Shown here piece by piece: positions 8,743 through 21,021 of a DNA stretch of 43,625 nucleotides (position 1 is its first letter; each line of letters starts with the position of its first letter). The stretch spans positions 67,141-110,765 of the forward strand of contig JARLJG010000034.1 of the NCBI GenBank assembly GCA_031291325.1, in the 5' to 3' direction. The DNA comes from Burkholderiaceae bacterium. GTDB lineage: Bacteria > Pseudomonadota > Gammaproteobacteria > Burkholderiales > Burkholderiaceae_D. Both the position numbers and the translations under genes were made by a program. Below the pieces are notes generated by a model that was given only the letters and a program-made list of their open reading frames with translations, was not told the origin of the DNA and did no database searches.

Positions 8743-11595
8743 CTACAAAGTTCTCGCAACTTCCTGCACCTCGAATACTTCGAGTTGATCGCCTTCCTTG
8801 ATGTCGTTGAAGTTTTTCAGCGACAAGCCGCATTCGAAGCCGGCCTTCACTTCCTTCACGTCATCCTTGAAGCGCTTGAGCGACTCGAGTTCGCCGGTCC
8901 AGAGTATCACGTTGTCACGCAGCAGGCGGACCGACGAGCCGCGCCGCACCAAGCCTTCGAGCACGTAGCAACCGGCGATCGAACCGACCTTGCTGACTGT
9001 AAACACTTGGCGGATTTCGACCAGGCCGAGCGATTGCTCGCGTTTTTCCGGCGCCAGCATGCCCGACATCGCCGCCTTGATTTCGTCGACCGCATCGTAA
9101 ATGATGTTGTAGTAGCGAATGTCGACGCCATTGCTTTCGGCCAGCTTGCGCGCCTGCGCATCGGCGCGGACGTTGAAGCCGATAATGACCGCCTTCGACG
9201 CCACCGCCAGATTGACGTCCGACTCGCTGATGCCGCCGACTGCCGCATGCACCACTTGCACCCGCACTTCGGAAGTCGACAGCTTTTGCATCGAATGCAC
9301 CAGGGCTTCTTGCGAACCTTGCACGTCGGTCTTGATAATCATCGGCAAATTCTTGACTTCGCCTTCGGCCATCTGCTCGAACATGTTTTCCAGCTTGGCC
9401 GCTTGCTGCTTGGCCAGCTTGACGTCGCGGAACTTGCCTTGACGGAACAAGCCGATTTCACGCGCCTTGCGCTCGTCCGCCATCACCATCACTTCTTCGC
9501 CGGCAGCCGGCACTTCGGTCAAGCCCTGGATTTCCACCGGGATCGACGGCCCGGCTTCGGTAATGCTCTTGCCGTTTTCGTCCAGCATCGCGCGCACCCG
9601 GCCATAGGCCGAGCCGGCCAACACCACGTCGCCACGCTTCAAGGTGCCGGTCTGCACCAGGATGGTCGCCACCGGGCCGCGTCCCTTGTCGAGCTTGGCT
9701 TCAATCACCAGACCGCGCGCAGGAGAAGCGACCGGCGCTTTCAATTCCAGCACTTCGGCTTGCAGCAAGACGTTTTCCAGCAAGGCATCGATGCCTTCTC
9801 CGGTTTTTGCGGAAACCGGGATGAACGGCGAGTCGCCGCCGTATTCTTCCGGCACCACTTGTTCCGCCACCAACTCTTGCTTGACGCGGTCGAGATTGGA
9901 GCCCGGTTTGTCGATCTTGTTGATTGCCACCACCAGCGGCACGCCCGCTGCTTTCGCATGGGCAATCGCTTCGCGCGTTTGCGGCATCACGCCGTCGTCG
10001 GCTGCGACCACCAGGATGACGATGTCGGTCGCCTTGGCGCCGCGTGCACGCATCGCGGTAAAGGCTTCATGACCCGGCGTATCGAGGAAAGTAATCATGC
10101 CGCGCGGTGTTTCCACGTGGTAAGCGCCGATATGCTGGGTAATGCCGCCGGCTTCGCCGGAGGCCACTTTGGCGCGCCGGATATAATCCAGCAGCGAGGT
10201 CTTGCCGTGGTCGACGTGACCCATCACGGTGACAACAGGAGCGCGCGGCAGGGACTCGACGTCCGCATGCTCGGTGCCTTCTTCCAGCAATGCTTCCGGG
10301 TCGTCCAGCTTGGCGGCATGCGCTTGGTGGCCCATTTCCTCGACCAAAATCATCGCGGTTTCCTGGTCCAGCACCTGGTTGATGGTCACCATCTGGCCCA
10401 GCTTCATCAAATGCTTGATGACTTCGGACGCTTTGACCGACATCTTGTGCGCCAATTCGGCAACCGTAATGGTCTCGGGAACATGGATGTCCTTGACCAC
10501 CGCTTCGGTCGGCGCCTGGAAGTTGGTTTCGCGCTCTTCGCCGTGCGCTTGGCGACGCCCCTTGGGACCGGCACGCCAGCCGTCGCGTCCGCCGGCGCCA
10601 GCGCCGGTATTGCCGCGTGTCTTCAAGCCGCCCGCGCCGCGTTTTTTCGCGTCGTCTTGCCAGGTCGACGAGACATTGGCCGACTTGATCGACTTTTTGT
10701 CGACCACGACTGCCGGCTTCTTCTCGTCCTTTTTCTCGCCCGGCTTCTTGTCGGCTGGCTTGTGCAACGTGCCTTCGGCAGGCTTGGCAACTGGCGCGGC
10801 GACCGGAGCAACCGGTTCCGGCGCCTTGACTGCCTTGCGCGGCGCATTCATCATCGCCTTGATTTGCGCGACTTCGTCGGCGACCACTTTGCGGGCGCGT
10901 TCGGTCGCGGCGGCTTTCTCGAGAGCAACTTTGGCAGCATCCTTCGCTACTTGCGCAGCCTTTTTCTTCGCTTCTTCGGCAGCAGCGCGCTTTTTCTCTT
11001 CCTGCGCGGTTTCGTCCACCTTGACAGGCACCGGCACCGGTTCGGCGGCAGCAGCCTTTTGCGCGTCCTGTTCAGCCTTCTTCATGGCCTTGGCTTGCGC
11101 TTCCTTTTCGGCTTCGAGCTTGGCCAGGCGTTCCTGCTTTTCGCGCAATTCGGCTTCCTGGCGGGCGATCAGTTCGGCTTGCCGGCGCGCTTCTTCGGCG
11201 CGGCGCGCCACTTCGGCTTCGTCGATCACCGGAACCGGCGGCACTGGCGGCGCAGTTTGCGCAACAGCCGGCGCCTCTTCCGGCGCATTTTCGTCGCGCT
11301 TGACGAAGGTGCGCTTCTTGCGCACTTCCACTTGAATCGTGCGCGACTTGCCGGTGGCGTCAGCCTGCTTGATTTCGGTGGTTTCCTTGCGGGTCAAGGT
11401 AATCTTCTTTTTCTCGCCTTCGGGCGAGGCGCCATGCGCGCGGCGCAAATGGCCGAGGAGCCGATCCTTGTCTTCCTTCGACAAGACATCAGCCGTCGAT
11501 AGCTTTTCGACCCCGGCAGCGCGCAGTTGAGTAAGCAGCAAATCCGCTGGCATTTTAAGCTCGGTAGCAAATTGCTCTACATTGTTACTCGCCAT
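8743..11595 (-). CDS. infB: Translation initiation factor IF-2
   Basis: IF-2 is the GTPase that brings fMet-tRNA to the 30S subunit and promotes subunit joining. The 950-residue protein is of the long proteobacterial type. An IF2-N module occupies residues 1-50. A long Ala/Lys/Glu/Pro-rich, partly coiled linker runs to about residue 330. A second N-terminal module ([20 protein letters not shown]) precedes the G domain, with G1 [12 protein letters not shown] near residue 457, G3 DTPGHEAF and G4 NKID. Domains II-IV end in [12 protein letters not shown]. It starts 50 bases after nusA and is followed by the inverted-repeat spacer before rbfA. An initiator tRNA-Met gene lies on the same strand about 3 kb upstream of rimP. 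Confidence 0.97.
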   Translation of the reverse strand: MASNNVEQFATELKMPADLLLTQLRAAGVEKLSTADVLSKEDKDRLLGHLRRAHGASPEGEKKKITLTRKETTEIKQADATGKSRTIQVEVRKKRTFVKRDENAPEEAPAVAQTAPPVPPVPVIDEAEVARRAEEARRQAELIARQEAELREKQERLAKLEAEKEAQAKAMKKAEQDAQKAAAAEPVPVPVKVDETAQEEKKRAAAEEAKKKAAQVAKDAAKVALEKAAATERARKVVADEVAQIKAMMNAPRKAVKAPEPVAPVAAPVAKPAEGTLHKPADKKPGEKKDEKKPAVVVDKKSIKSANVSSTWQDDAKKRGAGGLKTRGNTGAGAGGRDGWRAGPKGRRQAHGEERETNFQAPTEAVVKDIHVPETITVAELAHKMSVKASEVIKHLMKLGQMVTINQVLDQETAMILVEEMGHQAHAAKLDDPEALLEEGTEHADVESLPRAPVVTVMGHVDHGKTSLLDYIRRAKVASGEAGGITQHIGAYHVETPRGMITFLDTPGHEAFTAMRARGAKATDIVILVVAADDGVMPQTREAIAHAKAAGVPLVVAINKIDKPGSNLDRVKQELVAEQVVPEEYGGDSPFIPVSAKTGEGIDALLENVLLQAEVLELKAPVASPARGLVIEAKLDKGRGPVATILVQTGTLKRGDVVLAGSAYGRVRAMLDENGKSITEAGPSIPVEIQGLTEVPAAGEEVMVMADERKAREIGLFRQGKFRDVKLAKQQAAKLENMFEQMAEGEVKNLPMIIKTDVQGSQEALVHSMQKLSTSEVRVQVVHAAVGGISESDVNLAVASKAVIIGFNVRADAQARKLAESNGVDIRYYNIIYDAVDEIKAAMSGMLAPEKREQSLGLVEIRQVFTVSKVGSIAGCYVLEGLVRRGSSVRLLRDNVILWTGELESLKRFKDDVKEVKAGFECGLSLKNFNDIKEGDQLEVFEVQEVARTL

Positions 11596-11645
11596 TCAGT
11601 CCTCTTTTCTGTGTGACGCGGTGGATGACAACGAACCTGCGCGCA

Positions 11646-13687
<2,042 letters not shown>

Positions 13688-13765
13688 GGCAACTCCCTAT
13701 TTTCCATCATGTCCGCAGACTTGGTTTTCCACTGCCGCGCCCGCAGAATCGCACAATCCGTGAAG

Positions 13766-13791
13766 CAAAAAAAAAATGGGCAGATGCCCAT
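13766..13791 (-). terminator. Attenuator-type terminator in the rimP leader
   Basis: On the minus strand ATGGGC-ATCT-GCCCAT forms a six-pair stem with a tetraloop directly followed by about ten T. It lies 80-100 bases before the rimP start and after a separate rluB terminator, so it can only end transcripts that start in between. This matches the position and form of the rimP-leader attenuators described upstream of nusA operons in other proteobacteria. Confidence 0.75.
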
Positions 13792-13867
13792 CTTCTGATA
13801 ATTCCCGCGATCTGCTTTGTTTTTTCACAGAAAGTCTACTCAAGGCGACTTTTTCGTTAACTGGCAA

Positions 13868-13896
13868 ATTGTAACCGATTGCTTCAACTACCGCAA
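13868..13896 (-). promoter_or_regulatory. Putative promoter of the rimP-nusA-infB operon
   Basis: TTGCGG (13891-13896) and TACAAT (13868-13873) on the minus strand are spaced by 17 bases. A transcript starting near 13861 would be about 95 bases long if it stopped at the leader terminator. Confidence 0.5.
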
Positions 13897-13941
13897 TGCC
13901 GGAATCGATATAAAACCGTGCACAACCTACAATCTGCGTCT

Positions 13942-13987
13942 AAAAAAACAACTTCGGGGTCGAAAACACACATCTTGCCGACCCCGA
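13942..13987 (-). terminator. Rho-independent terminator of scpB-rluB
   Basis: TCGGGGTCG and CGACCCCGA form a nine-pair stem around a 16-base loop, followed on the minus strand by a short spacer and seven T (13942-13948). It begins about 50 bases past the rluB stop. Confidence 0.65.
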
Positions 13988-14038
13988 TCGGTACATTTTG
14001 AATTATCAAACCATTAAGACGATTAAATCAGCCGAAAT

Positions 14039-15793
14039 TCAGCCCTTCGGACGCCGCCGTGGCATACCCTGCGGGCCGTGGGTATTGCCGCCTTGACCAC
14101 CGCTGCGCCCACCGAATCCGCCCTGACCTTGGCCCTGACCACCTCGGCCAGCGCCGGCGCCACGGCGTGGCTGCCCCATTCCGGGAAAGCCCAATGCGGT
14201 TTGCAACGGATCCGGTTGCCGGCTGCGCGGCTGCCCCTGCCCTCGGCCTTGCCCCTGGCCCTGCCCCTGCCCCTGCCCTCTAGGCAGACCATCTTTATCC
14301 TGGCCGCGCGCCGCTGTACCGCCAGTCCATTGGCCGGTCCCCTGGCCGCGTCCCGGCCATTGGTTCTGGCCTGGCCCGCGCGCTTGCCCCTTGCCGAAAT
14401 CGTTGCGCTCGCCGCCACGACGCTCGCCCTGCTCGGATTTGCCTTTTTCGCCGGATGCGATCTTGTCCAGACCGGACACGGTGAGCAAATCGCGCACCGC
14501 ATGTTCATCCATCTCTTCCCAGCGCCCGCGCTTCAGGCTGGCCGGCAGCGTCATCGTGCCGTAGCGGGTGCGGATCAGGCGCGATACGGTCAAGCCGATC
14601 GCTTCAAACATGCGGCGCACTTCGCGGTTGCGGCCTTCGCCGATCACCACCCGATACCACTTGTTGACGCCTTCGCCGCCGCCATCGGCAATTTTGGAGA
14701 AGTTCGCCGTGCCGTCTTCCAGCTCGACGCCGGACAACAGTTTTTGGCGCATGCCTTCTTCCAGTTCGCCCAGCGTGCGCACTGCGTATTCGCGGTCGAT
14801 GCCGTAGCGGGGGTGCATCAAGCGGTTCGCCAAATCGCCGGAAGTAGTAAATAACAGCAAGCCTTCAGTGTTGAAGTCGAGCCGCCCGACCGCCAGCCAT
14901 TTGCCTGCTTTCATGGTCGGCAAACGGTCGAATACCGATGGCCGGCCTTCCGGGTCGTCGGTGCTGACGATTTCGCCGGCCGGCTTGTGATACACCAGCA
15001 CGCGCGGCGGACGCTTGCTGACGCGGCGTTGTATCAGTTTGCCGTTGATGCGCACCAGGTCGGTCGGCAAGATACGCTGGCCGATATGGGCCGGTTCGCC
15101 ATTGACTGATACCCGTCCGGCGATAATCAATTCTTCCATGTCGCGGCGCGATCCCAACCCTGCTTCGGCCAATACCTTGTGCAGTTTCGGCGCATCGTCG
15201 TCAGCCGTCAAATCGCGGCGCGGCGCCTTGGCGTTGCGGTTGCTGCGTTTGTCGCCGGCATCGTCGGCGCTGGCCGCTTGATCGAAAGCGTCCGAGGTGA
15301 CAAAGGAAAATACGGCGTCGGCGTCGACCGCCTTGGGCGCCGCCTTGCCGCCCTTGGCGACATTGGCGTTGGGTTTGCGTTGCCTGGAATTCGGACCTGA
15401 AGCCTGATTCGGCTTTTGGCCGCGCCCGCCCTCGCCGCGTTCAGTCGGCGATTTGCGCTGATTGCGCGGCTTTTGCGTTGGCGCCTGGGCCTCGAACGCA
15501 GTTGCATCGTCTGCAGTCGCTTCGACGCCATCCGGCGCGGCAACCGTCGCTACGCTTGCTGTCGCCGCTTCGGTGACATCGGGTTCGCTGTCGCGCGGTG
15601 TGCTGCGGGCGCGCCGCAGGGTGCGCGGTCCGCGCACGCCGCGTTTGGCCGGCTTGGCTTTTCCGCCAACGCCCGCTTCGGCTGCCGCGTCGGCGCCAGG
15701 CACATCGGCGTTGCCGTCCACGCGGCTAGCCGTTGCCGGTTCGCTGGCGACCGCATCGATGGCGGGATTTTTTTCTAGGTTAGACTGATTCAT
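14039..15793 (-). CDS. rluB: 23S rRNA pseudouridine(2605) synthase RluB with long low-complexity tails
   Basis: RluB isomerises a uridine in helix 93 of 23S rRNA. The start is ATG 15793, 14 bases inside the end of scpB; the frame is open for 131 codons upstream but those overlap scpB and look non-coding. The core has an S4 RNA-binding domain near residue 200 ([20 protein letters not shown]) and the catalytic [13 protein letters not shown] near 300. The core is flanked by an Ala/Pro/Arg/Lys-rich N-terminal 200 residues and a Gly/Gln/Arg-rich C-terminal 140 residues with GQGQGQ runs. At 584 residues it is about twice the E. coli length. Such disordered basic tails are common in Burkholderiales homologues and probably bind RNA. 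Confidence 0.92.
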   Translation of the reverse strand: MNQSNLEKNPAIDAVASEPATASRVDGNADVPGADAAAEAGVGGKAKPAKRGVRGPRTLRRARSTPRDSEPDVTEAATASVATVAAPDGVEATADDATAFEAQAPTQKPRNQRKSPTERGEGGRGQKPNQASGPNSRQRKPNANVAKGGKAAPKAVDADAVFSFVTSDAFDQAASADDAGDKRSNRNAKAPRRDLTADDDAPKLHKVLAEAGLGSRRDMEELIIAGRVSVNGEPAHIGQRILPTDLVRINGKLIQRRVSKRPPRVLVYHKPAGEIVSTDDPEGRPSVFDRLPTMKAGKWLAVGRLDFNTEGLLLFTTSGDLANRLMHPRYGIDREYAVRTLGELEEGMRQKLLSGVELEDGTANFSKIADGGGEGVNKWYRVVIGEGRNREVRRMFEAIGLTVSRLIRTRYGTMTLPASLKRGRWEEMDEHAVRDLLTVSGLDKIASGEKGKSEQGERRGGERNDFGKGQARGPGQNQWPGRGQGTGQWTGGTAARGQDKDGLPRGQGQGQGQGQGRGQGQPRSRQPDPLQTALGFPGMGQPRRGAGAGRGGQGQGQGGFGGRSGGQGGNTHGPQGMPRRRPKG

Positions 15794-16634
15794 TATTCGT
15801 TTCTTGTTGTTGCTGACCCGATGCGCTTTCCAACGCGGGGTCTGGATGGCGATCTGCCGCTGTTGCGGAAACTGCAGCGATGTCGACGACGATCCCGGAT
15901 TCGATTCGATCGCCGTCTTCGATCGCGGTTTCGACACGTGCTTCCATGAGTATTGCTTCTTGCTTTTCAGGCATTTCGGGCAGCGCAATAGAAACATCGT
16001 CTTCTGCTTCGGCCTCGACGAAGTCGATTGCCGCCTGATCCGAATCCACCGACAGTCCGGCTGCCAGCGCCTGCAAATCCAGCAGCGCGTCACCGGAGGC
16101 GTCGCCTTTGGCAACTTGTTGCAACGGCGGCAATTGATCCAGCGATGCCAAACCCAAATCATCGAGAAATTGCTTGGTCGTCGCAAATAATGCCGGGCGT
16201 CCGGGCACGTCGCGGTGCCCGATTGCTTCGATCCAGCCGCGATCTTCGAGCGACTTGATGGTTTGCGAATTCACCGTGACGCCACGGATTTCCTCGATAT
16301 CGCCGCGCGTGACGGGTTGCCGGTACGCAATAATGGCCAGCGTTTCCAAGGTCGCACGGGTATATTTCGGCGGCTTTTCCGGATTCAGGCGCTCCAGGTA
16401 CATCTTCATTTCCGGGCGGCTCTGGAAGCGCCAGCCGGTCGACAGGCTGACGACTTCCACCCCTTTGTCGGCCCAATCGCTACGCAACTCCAACAGCATT
16501 TGCTTGATCGTATCGGCGCCGACCCCTTGCCCGCCGTCGTCCCCATAGAGCTTGCGCATCTCGTTGATGCTTAACGGCTCATGAGCGCATAACAAAGCGG
16601 TTTCGAGGACTTTTTTCGCCTCAGCAGTATTCAT
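15780..16634 (-). CDS. scpB: Segregation and condensation protein ScpB
   Basis: ScpB is the winged-helix kleisin-associated subunit that works with ScpA and SMC in chromosome condensation. The 284-residue sequence contains [24 protein letters not shown] and the family signature [21 protein letters not shown] stretch here as [20 protein letters not shown], followed by [22 protein letters not shown] and [15 protein letters not shown]. The C-terminal ~90 residues form an acidic Asp/Glu/Ala-rich tail with no known domain. It overlaps the downstream rluB by 14 bases, so the two are probably translated in a coupled way. scpA is not in the window. Confidence 0.93.
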   Translation of the reverse strand: MNTAEAKKVLETALLCAHEPLSINEMRKLYGDDGGQGVGADTIKQMLLELRSDWADKGVEVVSLSTGWRFQSRPEMKMYLERLNPEKPPKYTRATLETLAIIAYRQPVTRGDIEEIRGVTVNSQTIKSLEDRGWIEAIGHRDVPGRPALFATTKQFLDDLGLASLDQLPPLQQVAKGDASGDALLDLQALAAGLSVDSDQAAIDFVEAEAEDDVSIALPEMPEKQEAILMEARVETAIEDGDRIESGIVVDIAAVSATAADRHPDPALESASGQQQQETNNESV

Positions 16635-16798
16635 GTACGTATTGCGCTATCCGTGCGATTTTTTCTAAATACAGTTTGCTGACATTGTGTTCAACAACAG
16701 CCTTGCAGGGCTGTGTGGTCTTAAGAACCCGTTGATGTTGCTTTCCGTCGCCCTCTTTTAGAGGAGGTGTGATGATTTGGGCGGGAAAATGTAAGACT

Positions 16799-16875
<77 letters not shown>

Positions 16876-17018
16876 TCTGAAGAGATAGACTATACACGGT
16901 ATTGGGCTTTTACGCAATTGGGATCAAACAAATGATGCGCAGTGCTACACTAGCTGCTACGCGCGCTTCCTTTGTCATGCTGCTTGCGATTCGATCAACC
17001 GCCACGATCCTTTTCTTT

Positions 17019-17597
17019 ATGAAATATTGCTCCGAATGCGCCCACCCGGTTTCGTTCATCGTTCCACCCGACGATAACCGCCCTCGTTACGTGTGCACGC
17101 ATTGCGGCGCCATTCATTATCAAAATCCAAAGATGGTGATCGGTTCCATACCGGTATGGGAATCGGATGGGCACATCAGCGTCTTGCTGTGCAAAAGGGC
17201 CATCGAGCCGCGCCACGGTTATTGGACCTTGCCGGCCGGTTTCATGGAAAACAACGAAACCACCGAACAAGCAGCTATCCGCGAAACGGTTGAGGAAGCG
17301 GGAGCCAACATCGCGTTGCAACCGCTGTTTTCATTATTGAATGTGCCACAAGTCCATCAGGTGCATTTGTTTTATCGGGCGACTCTGCTCGATCTCGACT
17401 ACATGGCCGGCACCGAGAGCCTGGAAGTCGCCATGTTCCGGGAAAGCGAGATTCCCTGGCATGACATCGCCTTCCCTACCGTCAGCCATACCTTGAAATT
17501 GTTTTTCAGCGACCACGAAAAGGTTCGGCGTGGCGGCACATATGGCTTCCACACCCAGGACATCATGAAATCCTTGCGCCAGATGGAACCGGGCTGA
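17019..17597 (+). CDS. Nudix hydrolase with N-terminal zinc ribbon
   Basis: Starting at ATG 17019 the 192-residue protein opens with a zinc ribbon (Cys4-x2-Cys7, Cys26-x2-Cys29) like that of NudC-type enzymes. A longer frame from 16902 adds a non-conserved hydrophobic stretch and is rejected. The complete Nudix box runs from Gly74 to Gly95 (G-x5-E-x7-RETVEEAG). Such proteins cleave nucleoside diphosphates linked to another group; the sequence HGYWTLPAGFME suggests an ADP-ribose or NADH-type pyrophosphatase, but the substrate is not certain. It ends 12 bases before aat and is probably co-transcribed with it. Confidence 0.9.
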   Translation: MKYCSECAHPVSFIVPPDDNRPRYVCTHCGAIHYQNPKMVIGSIPVWESDGHISVLLCKRAIEPRHGYWTLPAGFMENNETTEQAAIRETVEEAGANIALQPLFSLLNVPQVHQVHLFYRATLLDLDYMAGTESLEVAMFRESEIPWHDIAFPTVSHTLKLFFSDHEKVRRGGTYGFHTQDIMKSLRQMEPG

Positions 17598-17609
17598 CGC
17601 CGGCCGACC

Positions 17610-18326
17610 ATGATTCCGTGGCTGCAACCCGATGCGCCGTTTCCCGATGTGGCGCACGCACTGACCGAAGCGGACGGCGCGCCCGGCTTGCTGGCGGCGG
17701 GCGCCGATTTGTCGCCGGCGCGTCTGCTGCTTGCCTATCGGCAAGGGATCTTCCCGTGGTTTTCCGAAGGGCAACCGATATTGTGGTGGAGCACCGATCC
17801 GCGCATGGTCTTGTTTTGCGAGCGCTTCGCGGTTTCGCATAGCCTGAAAAAGAAGATCAACAAAGTGGCAATCAGCATGCGTAGCGGCGGCGAATGGGAA
17901 GTGCGCTTCGACTACGCGTTTGAAGCCGTGATGCGCGCTTGCGCCGCACCGCGCCGCGACGGCCCCGGCACCTGGATTTCCGAAGAGATCATCGCCGGCT
18001 ATTGCGGCCTGCACCAGCGCGGCTATGCACACTCTTCCGAACTCTGGCATCGCGGGCAATTGGTCGGCGGCGCGTATGGGGTCTGTATCGGGCACATGTT
18101 TTACGGCGAATCGATGTTTGCCCGTGAAACCGATGCTTCCAAGATCGCGCTCGCCTTCCTGGTGGCGTTCTTGAAAGCAAATGGCGTCGCCATGATCGAT
18201 TGTCAACAACAGACCGCGCACTTGGCCTCGCTCGGCGCAATCGCCATCCCGCGCGCCGAATTCGTTGCCCATCTGCGCGTTGCCACCAAGCAAGCGCAGA
18301 TTGCGGATTGGTTGCCCATCGTTTAA
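17610..18326 (+). CDS. aat: Leucyl/phenylalanyl-tRNA-protein transferase
   Basis: Aat transfers Leu or Phe from aminoacyl-tRNA to proteins with N-terminal Arg or Lys, creating primary destabilising residues for ClpS/ClpAP. The 238 residues show the family hallmarks [38 protein letters not shown] and [19 protein letters not shown]. Its neighbour bpt encodes the second bacterial N-degron transferase. clpS and clpA are only about 6 kb away on the other strand, so four components of the pathway lie within 7.5 kb. Expression is probably from the Nudix gene promoter, given the 12-base gap. Confidence 0.96.
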   Translation: MIPWLQPDAPFPDVAHALTEADGAPGLLAAGADLSPARLLLAYRQGIFPWFSEGQPILWWSTDPRMVLFCERFAVSHSLKKKINKVAISMRSGGEWEVRFDYAFEAVMRACAAPRRDGPGTWISEEIIAGYCGLHQRGYAHSSELWHRGQLVGGAYGVCIGHMFYGESMFARETDASKIALAFLVAFLKANGVAMIDCQQQTAHLASLGAIAIPRAEFVAHLRVATKQAQIADWLPIV

Positions 18327-18448
18327 TCCTATGACAATCAACGAGGTCTGCCCAGAATTTATATTAATATAGCCGTTCGAGGCGTAAACAATCGACATGC
18401 CAAGGCAGCGCGCAGCACGCGTTGCCGGATCAAGCGGATGGGACATGC

Positions 18449-19171
18449 ATGACGCACCTTAAAGATCTTCCGTTTTCGACGCTGCAGTTCTATGCGACTG
18501 CGCCCTACCCGTGCAGCTATCTGGACGACAGGCAGGCGCGCTCGCAGGTTGCCACGCCATCGCATCTGATCAATGCCGACGTCTATTCGGAACTGGTCAA
18601 GAACGGCTTCCGGCGCAGCGGCATCTTTACATACCGGCCATATTGCGACGGTTGCCAAGCATGCACACCGGTGCGGGTGAAGGCCGACGCCTTTGTCGCC
18701 AACCGCAGCCAGCGGCGCGCCTGGGCGCGGCATAACGATTTGATCGCCTGCGTGACGACGCTGACCTATCTGCCGGAGCACTATGATTTGTATCTGCGCT
18801 ATCAAGCGGCGCGCCACGCCGGCGGCGGCATGGACCAGGACAGCCGCGATCAATACGCGCAATTCCTGTTGCAGAGCAAGGTCAACACGCGGCTGGTGGA
18901 ATTCCGCGACGCCGCGCAAGTGTTGCGCATGGTCAGCATTATCGACGTGCTCGACGACGGCTTGTCGTCGGTCTACACGTTTTACGAACCTGACCTGCGC
19001 GGCGCGTCGTTCGGCACCTATAACGTGATGTGGCAGATCGCGCAGGCCAAAAAATTGAATATGCCCTACGTCTATTTGGGCTATTGGATCGGCGAAAGCC
19101 AGAAGATGGCTTACAAGATCAACTTCAAGCCGATCGAAGCACGGCGGCTCGGCAAATGGGAAGTGCTGTAG
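18449..19171 (+). CDS. bpt: Aspartate/glutamate leucyltransferase Bpt
   Basis: The enzyme attaches Leu to proteins with N-terminal Asp or Glu, marking them for ClpS. The start is ATG 18449, giving 240 residues (MTHLKDLP); a TTG nine codons upstream is possible but not conserved. The family motifs are [35 protein letters not shown] with its Cys cluster, and ATE C-terminal-domain sequences such as SVYTFYEPD and [14 protein letters not shown]. It follows aat by 122 bases. That gap contains the AT-rich palindrome TATATTAATATA (about 18361-18372), which may belong to a separate promoter. Confidence 0.95.
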   Translation: MTHLKDLPFSTLQFYATAPYPCSYLDDRQARSQVATPSHLINADVYSELVKNGFRRSGIFTYRPYCDGCQACTPVRVKADAFVANRSQRRAWARHNDLIACVTTLTYLPEHYDLYLRYQAARHAGGGMDQDSRDQYAQFLLQSKVNTRLVEFRDAAQVLRMVSIIDVLDDGLSSVYTFYEPDLRGASFGTYNVMWQIAQAKKLNMPYVYLGYWIGESQKMAYKINFKPIEARRLGKWEVL

Positions 19172-19347
19172 CGCCCGGCAATGCGAATAGTCGGCGGTGC
19201 ACGCGGTGAATCCCGGTAAAATAGCTGCCTGAAGCGCGCATGGCATGTCGCCTGCGTCGATACCATCGTTGCACGACGGTCCGACAGGATCGCCATACTG
19301 TCCGTTACTGAACGCTACTGGCTGCTATAGTCCGCTACTGTCCATTC

Positions 19348-20397
19348 ATGCCTAACAAACTACTCTACGCACTGGCGCGCCCGCTGTTGTTTTCGCTCGA
19401 CCCCGAAGCCGCCCATAACTTCACCTTGCCGGCGCTCAAGCGCGCCGCCGCTTGCGGCCTGACGAAGTTGATGGGTGCGACGCCGGCGGATCCGCGCCGG
19501 GCAATGGGCATCACCTTCCCCAACCCGGTCGGGCTGGCCGCCGGCCTGGACAAGGATGGAGCCTATATCGACGGACTGGCAGCACTCGGCTTCGGCTTTC
19601 TGGAAATCGGCACGGTCACCCCGCGCGCGCAGCCGGGCAACCCGAAGCCGCGCATGTTCCGCCTGCCGAAGGCGAATGCGCTGATTAATCGCATGGGCTT
19701 CAACAATGGCGGCGTCGATGCCTTCGTCGCCAATGTGCAGGCGTCGAAATTTTATCAAGACAAGCTGGGCGTGCTGGGCTTGAACATCGGCAAAAATGCT
19801 GACACGCCGATCGAGCGCGCAGTCGACGACTACCTGATTTGCCTGGAAAAAGTCTATCCCTACGCCAACTATGTGGCGGTGAACATTTCTTCGCCCAACA
19901 CCAAGAACCTGCGCCAATTGCAAGGCGAATCGGAACTCGATGCACTGCTCGGCAAGTTGAAGGACGCGCAACGCCGCCTAGCCGACCAGCATGGGCGCTA
20001 CGTGCCGCTGGCATTGAAGATTGCGCCGGATATCGACAGCTTGCAGATTCAAACCATTGCCGGCGCCTTGCTGCGCCACCAGATCGACGGCGTGATTGCG
20101 ACCAATACGACGATTGCACGCGATGCGGTCAAAGGTCTGGAACATGCTGAGGAAACCGGCGGCTTGTCCGGCAGCCCGGTATTGGCGGCCTCCAATACCG
20201 TGATCCGCTCGCTCAAGGCCGAGTTGGGCGACGCCGTGCCGATCATCGGCGTCGGCGGCATCCTGTCGGCGCGCGATGCACAAACGAAGATCGAGGCCGG
20301 CGCGGCGCTGGTGCAACTGTACACCGGGCTGATCTATCGCGGCCCGGCCTTGGTGCAGGAATGCGCGGCGGCACTACGCAATCAAGCCAGCGCCTGA
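19348..20397 (+). CDS. pyrD: Dihydroorotate dehydrogenase (quinone), class 2
   Basis: PyrD oxidises dihydroorotate to orotate, the fourth step of pyrimidine synthesis, passing electrons to membrane quinone. The 349 residues have the class 2 N-terminal membrane-associating helices ([20 protein letters not shown]), the FMN-barrel motifs [30 protein letters not shown] and NRMGFNNGG, and the active-site loop VNISSPNT with Ser181/Ser182. [13 protein letters not shown] closes the phosphate-binding site. The last 16 bases overlap the convergent isomerase gene. The 176-base upstream spacer contains several short CTACTG/TTACTG repeats but no clear promoter. Confidence 0.97.
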   Translation: MPNKLLYALARPLLFSLDPEAAHNFTLPALKRAAACGLTKLMGATPADPRRAMGITFPNPVGLAAGLDKDGAYIDGLAALGFGFLEIGTVTPRAQPGNPKPRMFRLPKANALINRMGFNNGGVDAFVANVQASKFYQDKLGVLGLNIGKNADTPIERAVDDYLICLEKVYPYANYVAVNISSPNTKNLRQLQGESELDALLGKLKDAQRRLADQHGRYVPLALKIAPDIDSLQIQTIAGALLRHQIDGVIATNTTIARDAVKGLEHAEETGGLSGSPVLAASNTVIRSLKAELGDAVPIIGVGGILSARDAQTKIEAGAALVQLYTGLIYRGPALVQECAAALRNQASA

Positions 20398-20972
20398 TCG
20401 ACGAAGTGCAAGCGATCCTGTCCCCAATACATCTCGTCGCCGACGAAAAACGTCGGCGCGCCGAACACACCACGTTCCACCGCTTCTGCGGTGTCGCTCT
20501 TTAGCTTGTCCTTGACCGCCTGCTCGTTGATCGCCGCCAGGAATGCTGCGGGGTCGAAACCCGCCTGTTGCAACACGGCGCCGATCTCGGTTGGCACGTT
20601 CAGGTTACGCGGTTGTTCGAACATCGCGCCGAAGATTGCGGCAAGATAGCGCTGCAACTCGTCGGGACCCTGCATCTGCATCGCCACCGCGCCGCGCATC
20701 AAGGCCAAGGTGTTGATCGGGAAATGCGGGTTCATCTGCATCGCAACGCCGTACTGCCTGGCCCAGCGCTGCAAATCCACCAGCAAATTCTTGCCCTTGG
20801 CCGGCACTTCGACCGGGCTATGGTTGCCGGTAGCCTGGAAGACGCCGCCCAACAGGATCGGCCGCCAGACGATTTCCGCCTGCCTGGCCTCGGCGATCTT
20901 TGGCAATTGATGGTAGGCGAGGTAAGTGTACGGACTGCCGACATCGAAAAAGAATTCGACTTGTTTGCTCAT
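20382..20972 (-). CDS. DsbA-family 2-hydroxychromene-2-carboxylate isomerase-like protein
   Basis: The 196-residue protein has a thioredoxin/DsbA fold. An N-terminal [14 protein letters not shown] places Ser13 where DsbA has its active cysteine, and the cis-Pro motif [21 protein letters not shown] lies near the end. This Ser-type active site and the final WGQDRL are typical of HCCA isomerases, which use glutathione to isomerise 2-hydroxychromene-2-carboxylate in naphthalene breakdown. No other aromatic-degradation gene is nearby, so the real substrate is unknown. A GGGAG ribosome-binding site precedes the ATG. The 3' end overlaps pyrD by 16 bases. Confidence 0.88.
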   Translation of the reverse strand: MSKQVEFFFDVGSPYTYLAYHQLPKIAEARQAEIVWRPILLGGVFQATGNHSPVEVPAKGKNLLVDLQRWARQYGVAMQMNPHFPINTLALMRGAVAMQMQGPDELQRYLAAIFGAMFEQPRNLNVPTEIGAVLQQAGFDPAAFLAAINEQAVKDKLKSDTAEAVERGVFGAPTFFVGDEMYWGQDRLHFVDQALA

Positions 20973-20985
20973 TGTTGTCTCCCGA

Positions 20986-21021
20986 TTTTATGCGAACTTT
21001 TATGCGAACTTTTTTGCAAAC
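20986..21021. repeat. Three tandem 12-bp repeats between SDR and isomerase genes
   Basis: TTTTATGCGAAC occurs twice exactly (20986-20997 and 20998-21009), then once as TTTTTTGCAAAC (21010-21021). The array fills most of the 49-base gap and abuts the SDR stop codon. It may be replication slippage or a tandem protein-binding site. Confidence 0.8.

Noticed and set aside
5221-11502. Very long open frames antisense to typA (599 codons) and infB (905 codons), and similar ones over clpA, uup, icd and nusA
   Set aside because: They mirror the codon structure of highly expressed GC-rich genes, encode odd His/Arg/Gln/Val-rich sequences with no known domains, and have no ribosome-binding sites.
16902-17018. 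Longer N-terminus of the Nudix protein with a hydrophobic stretch
   Set aside because: The conserved zinc ribbon begins right after ATG 17019; the added part overlaps the tRNA promoter area and is not typical of the family.
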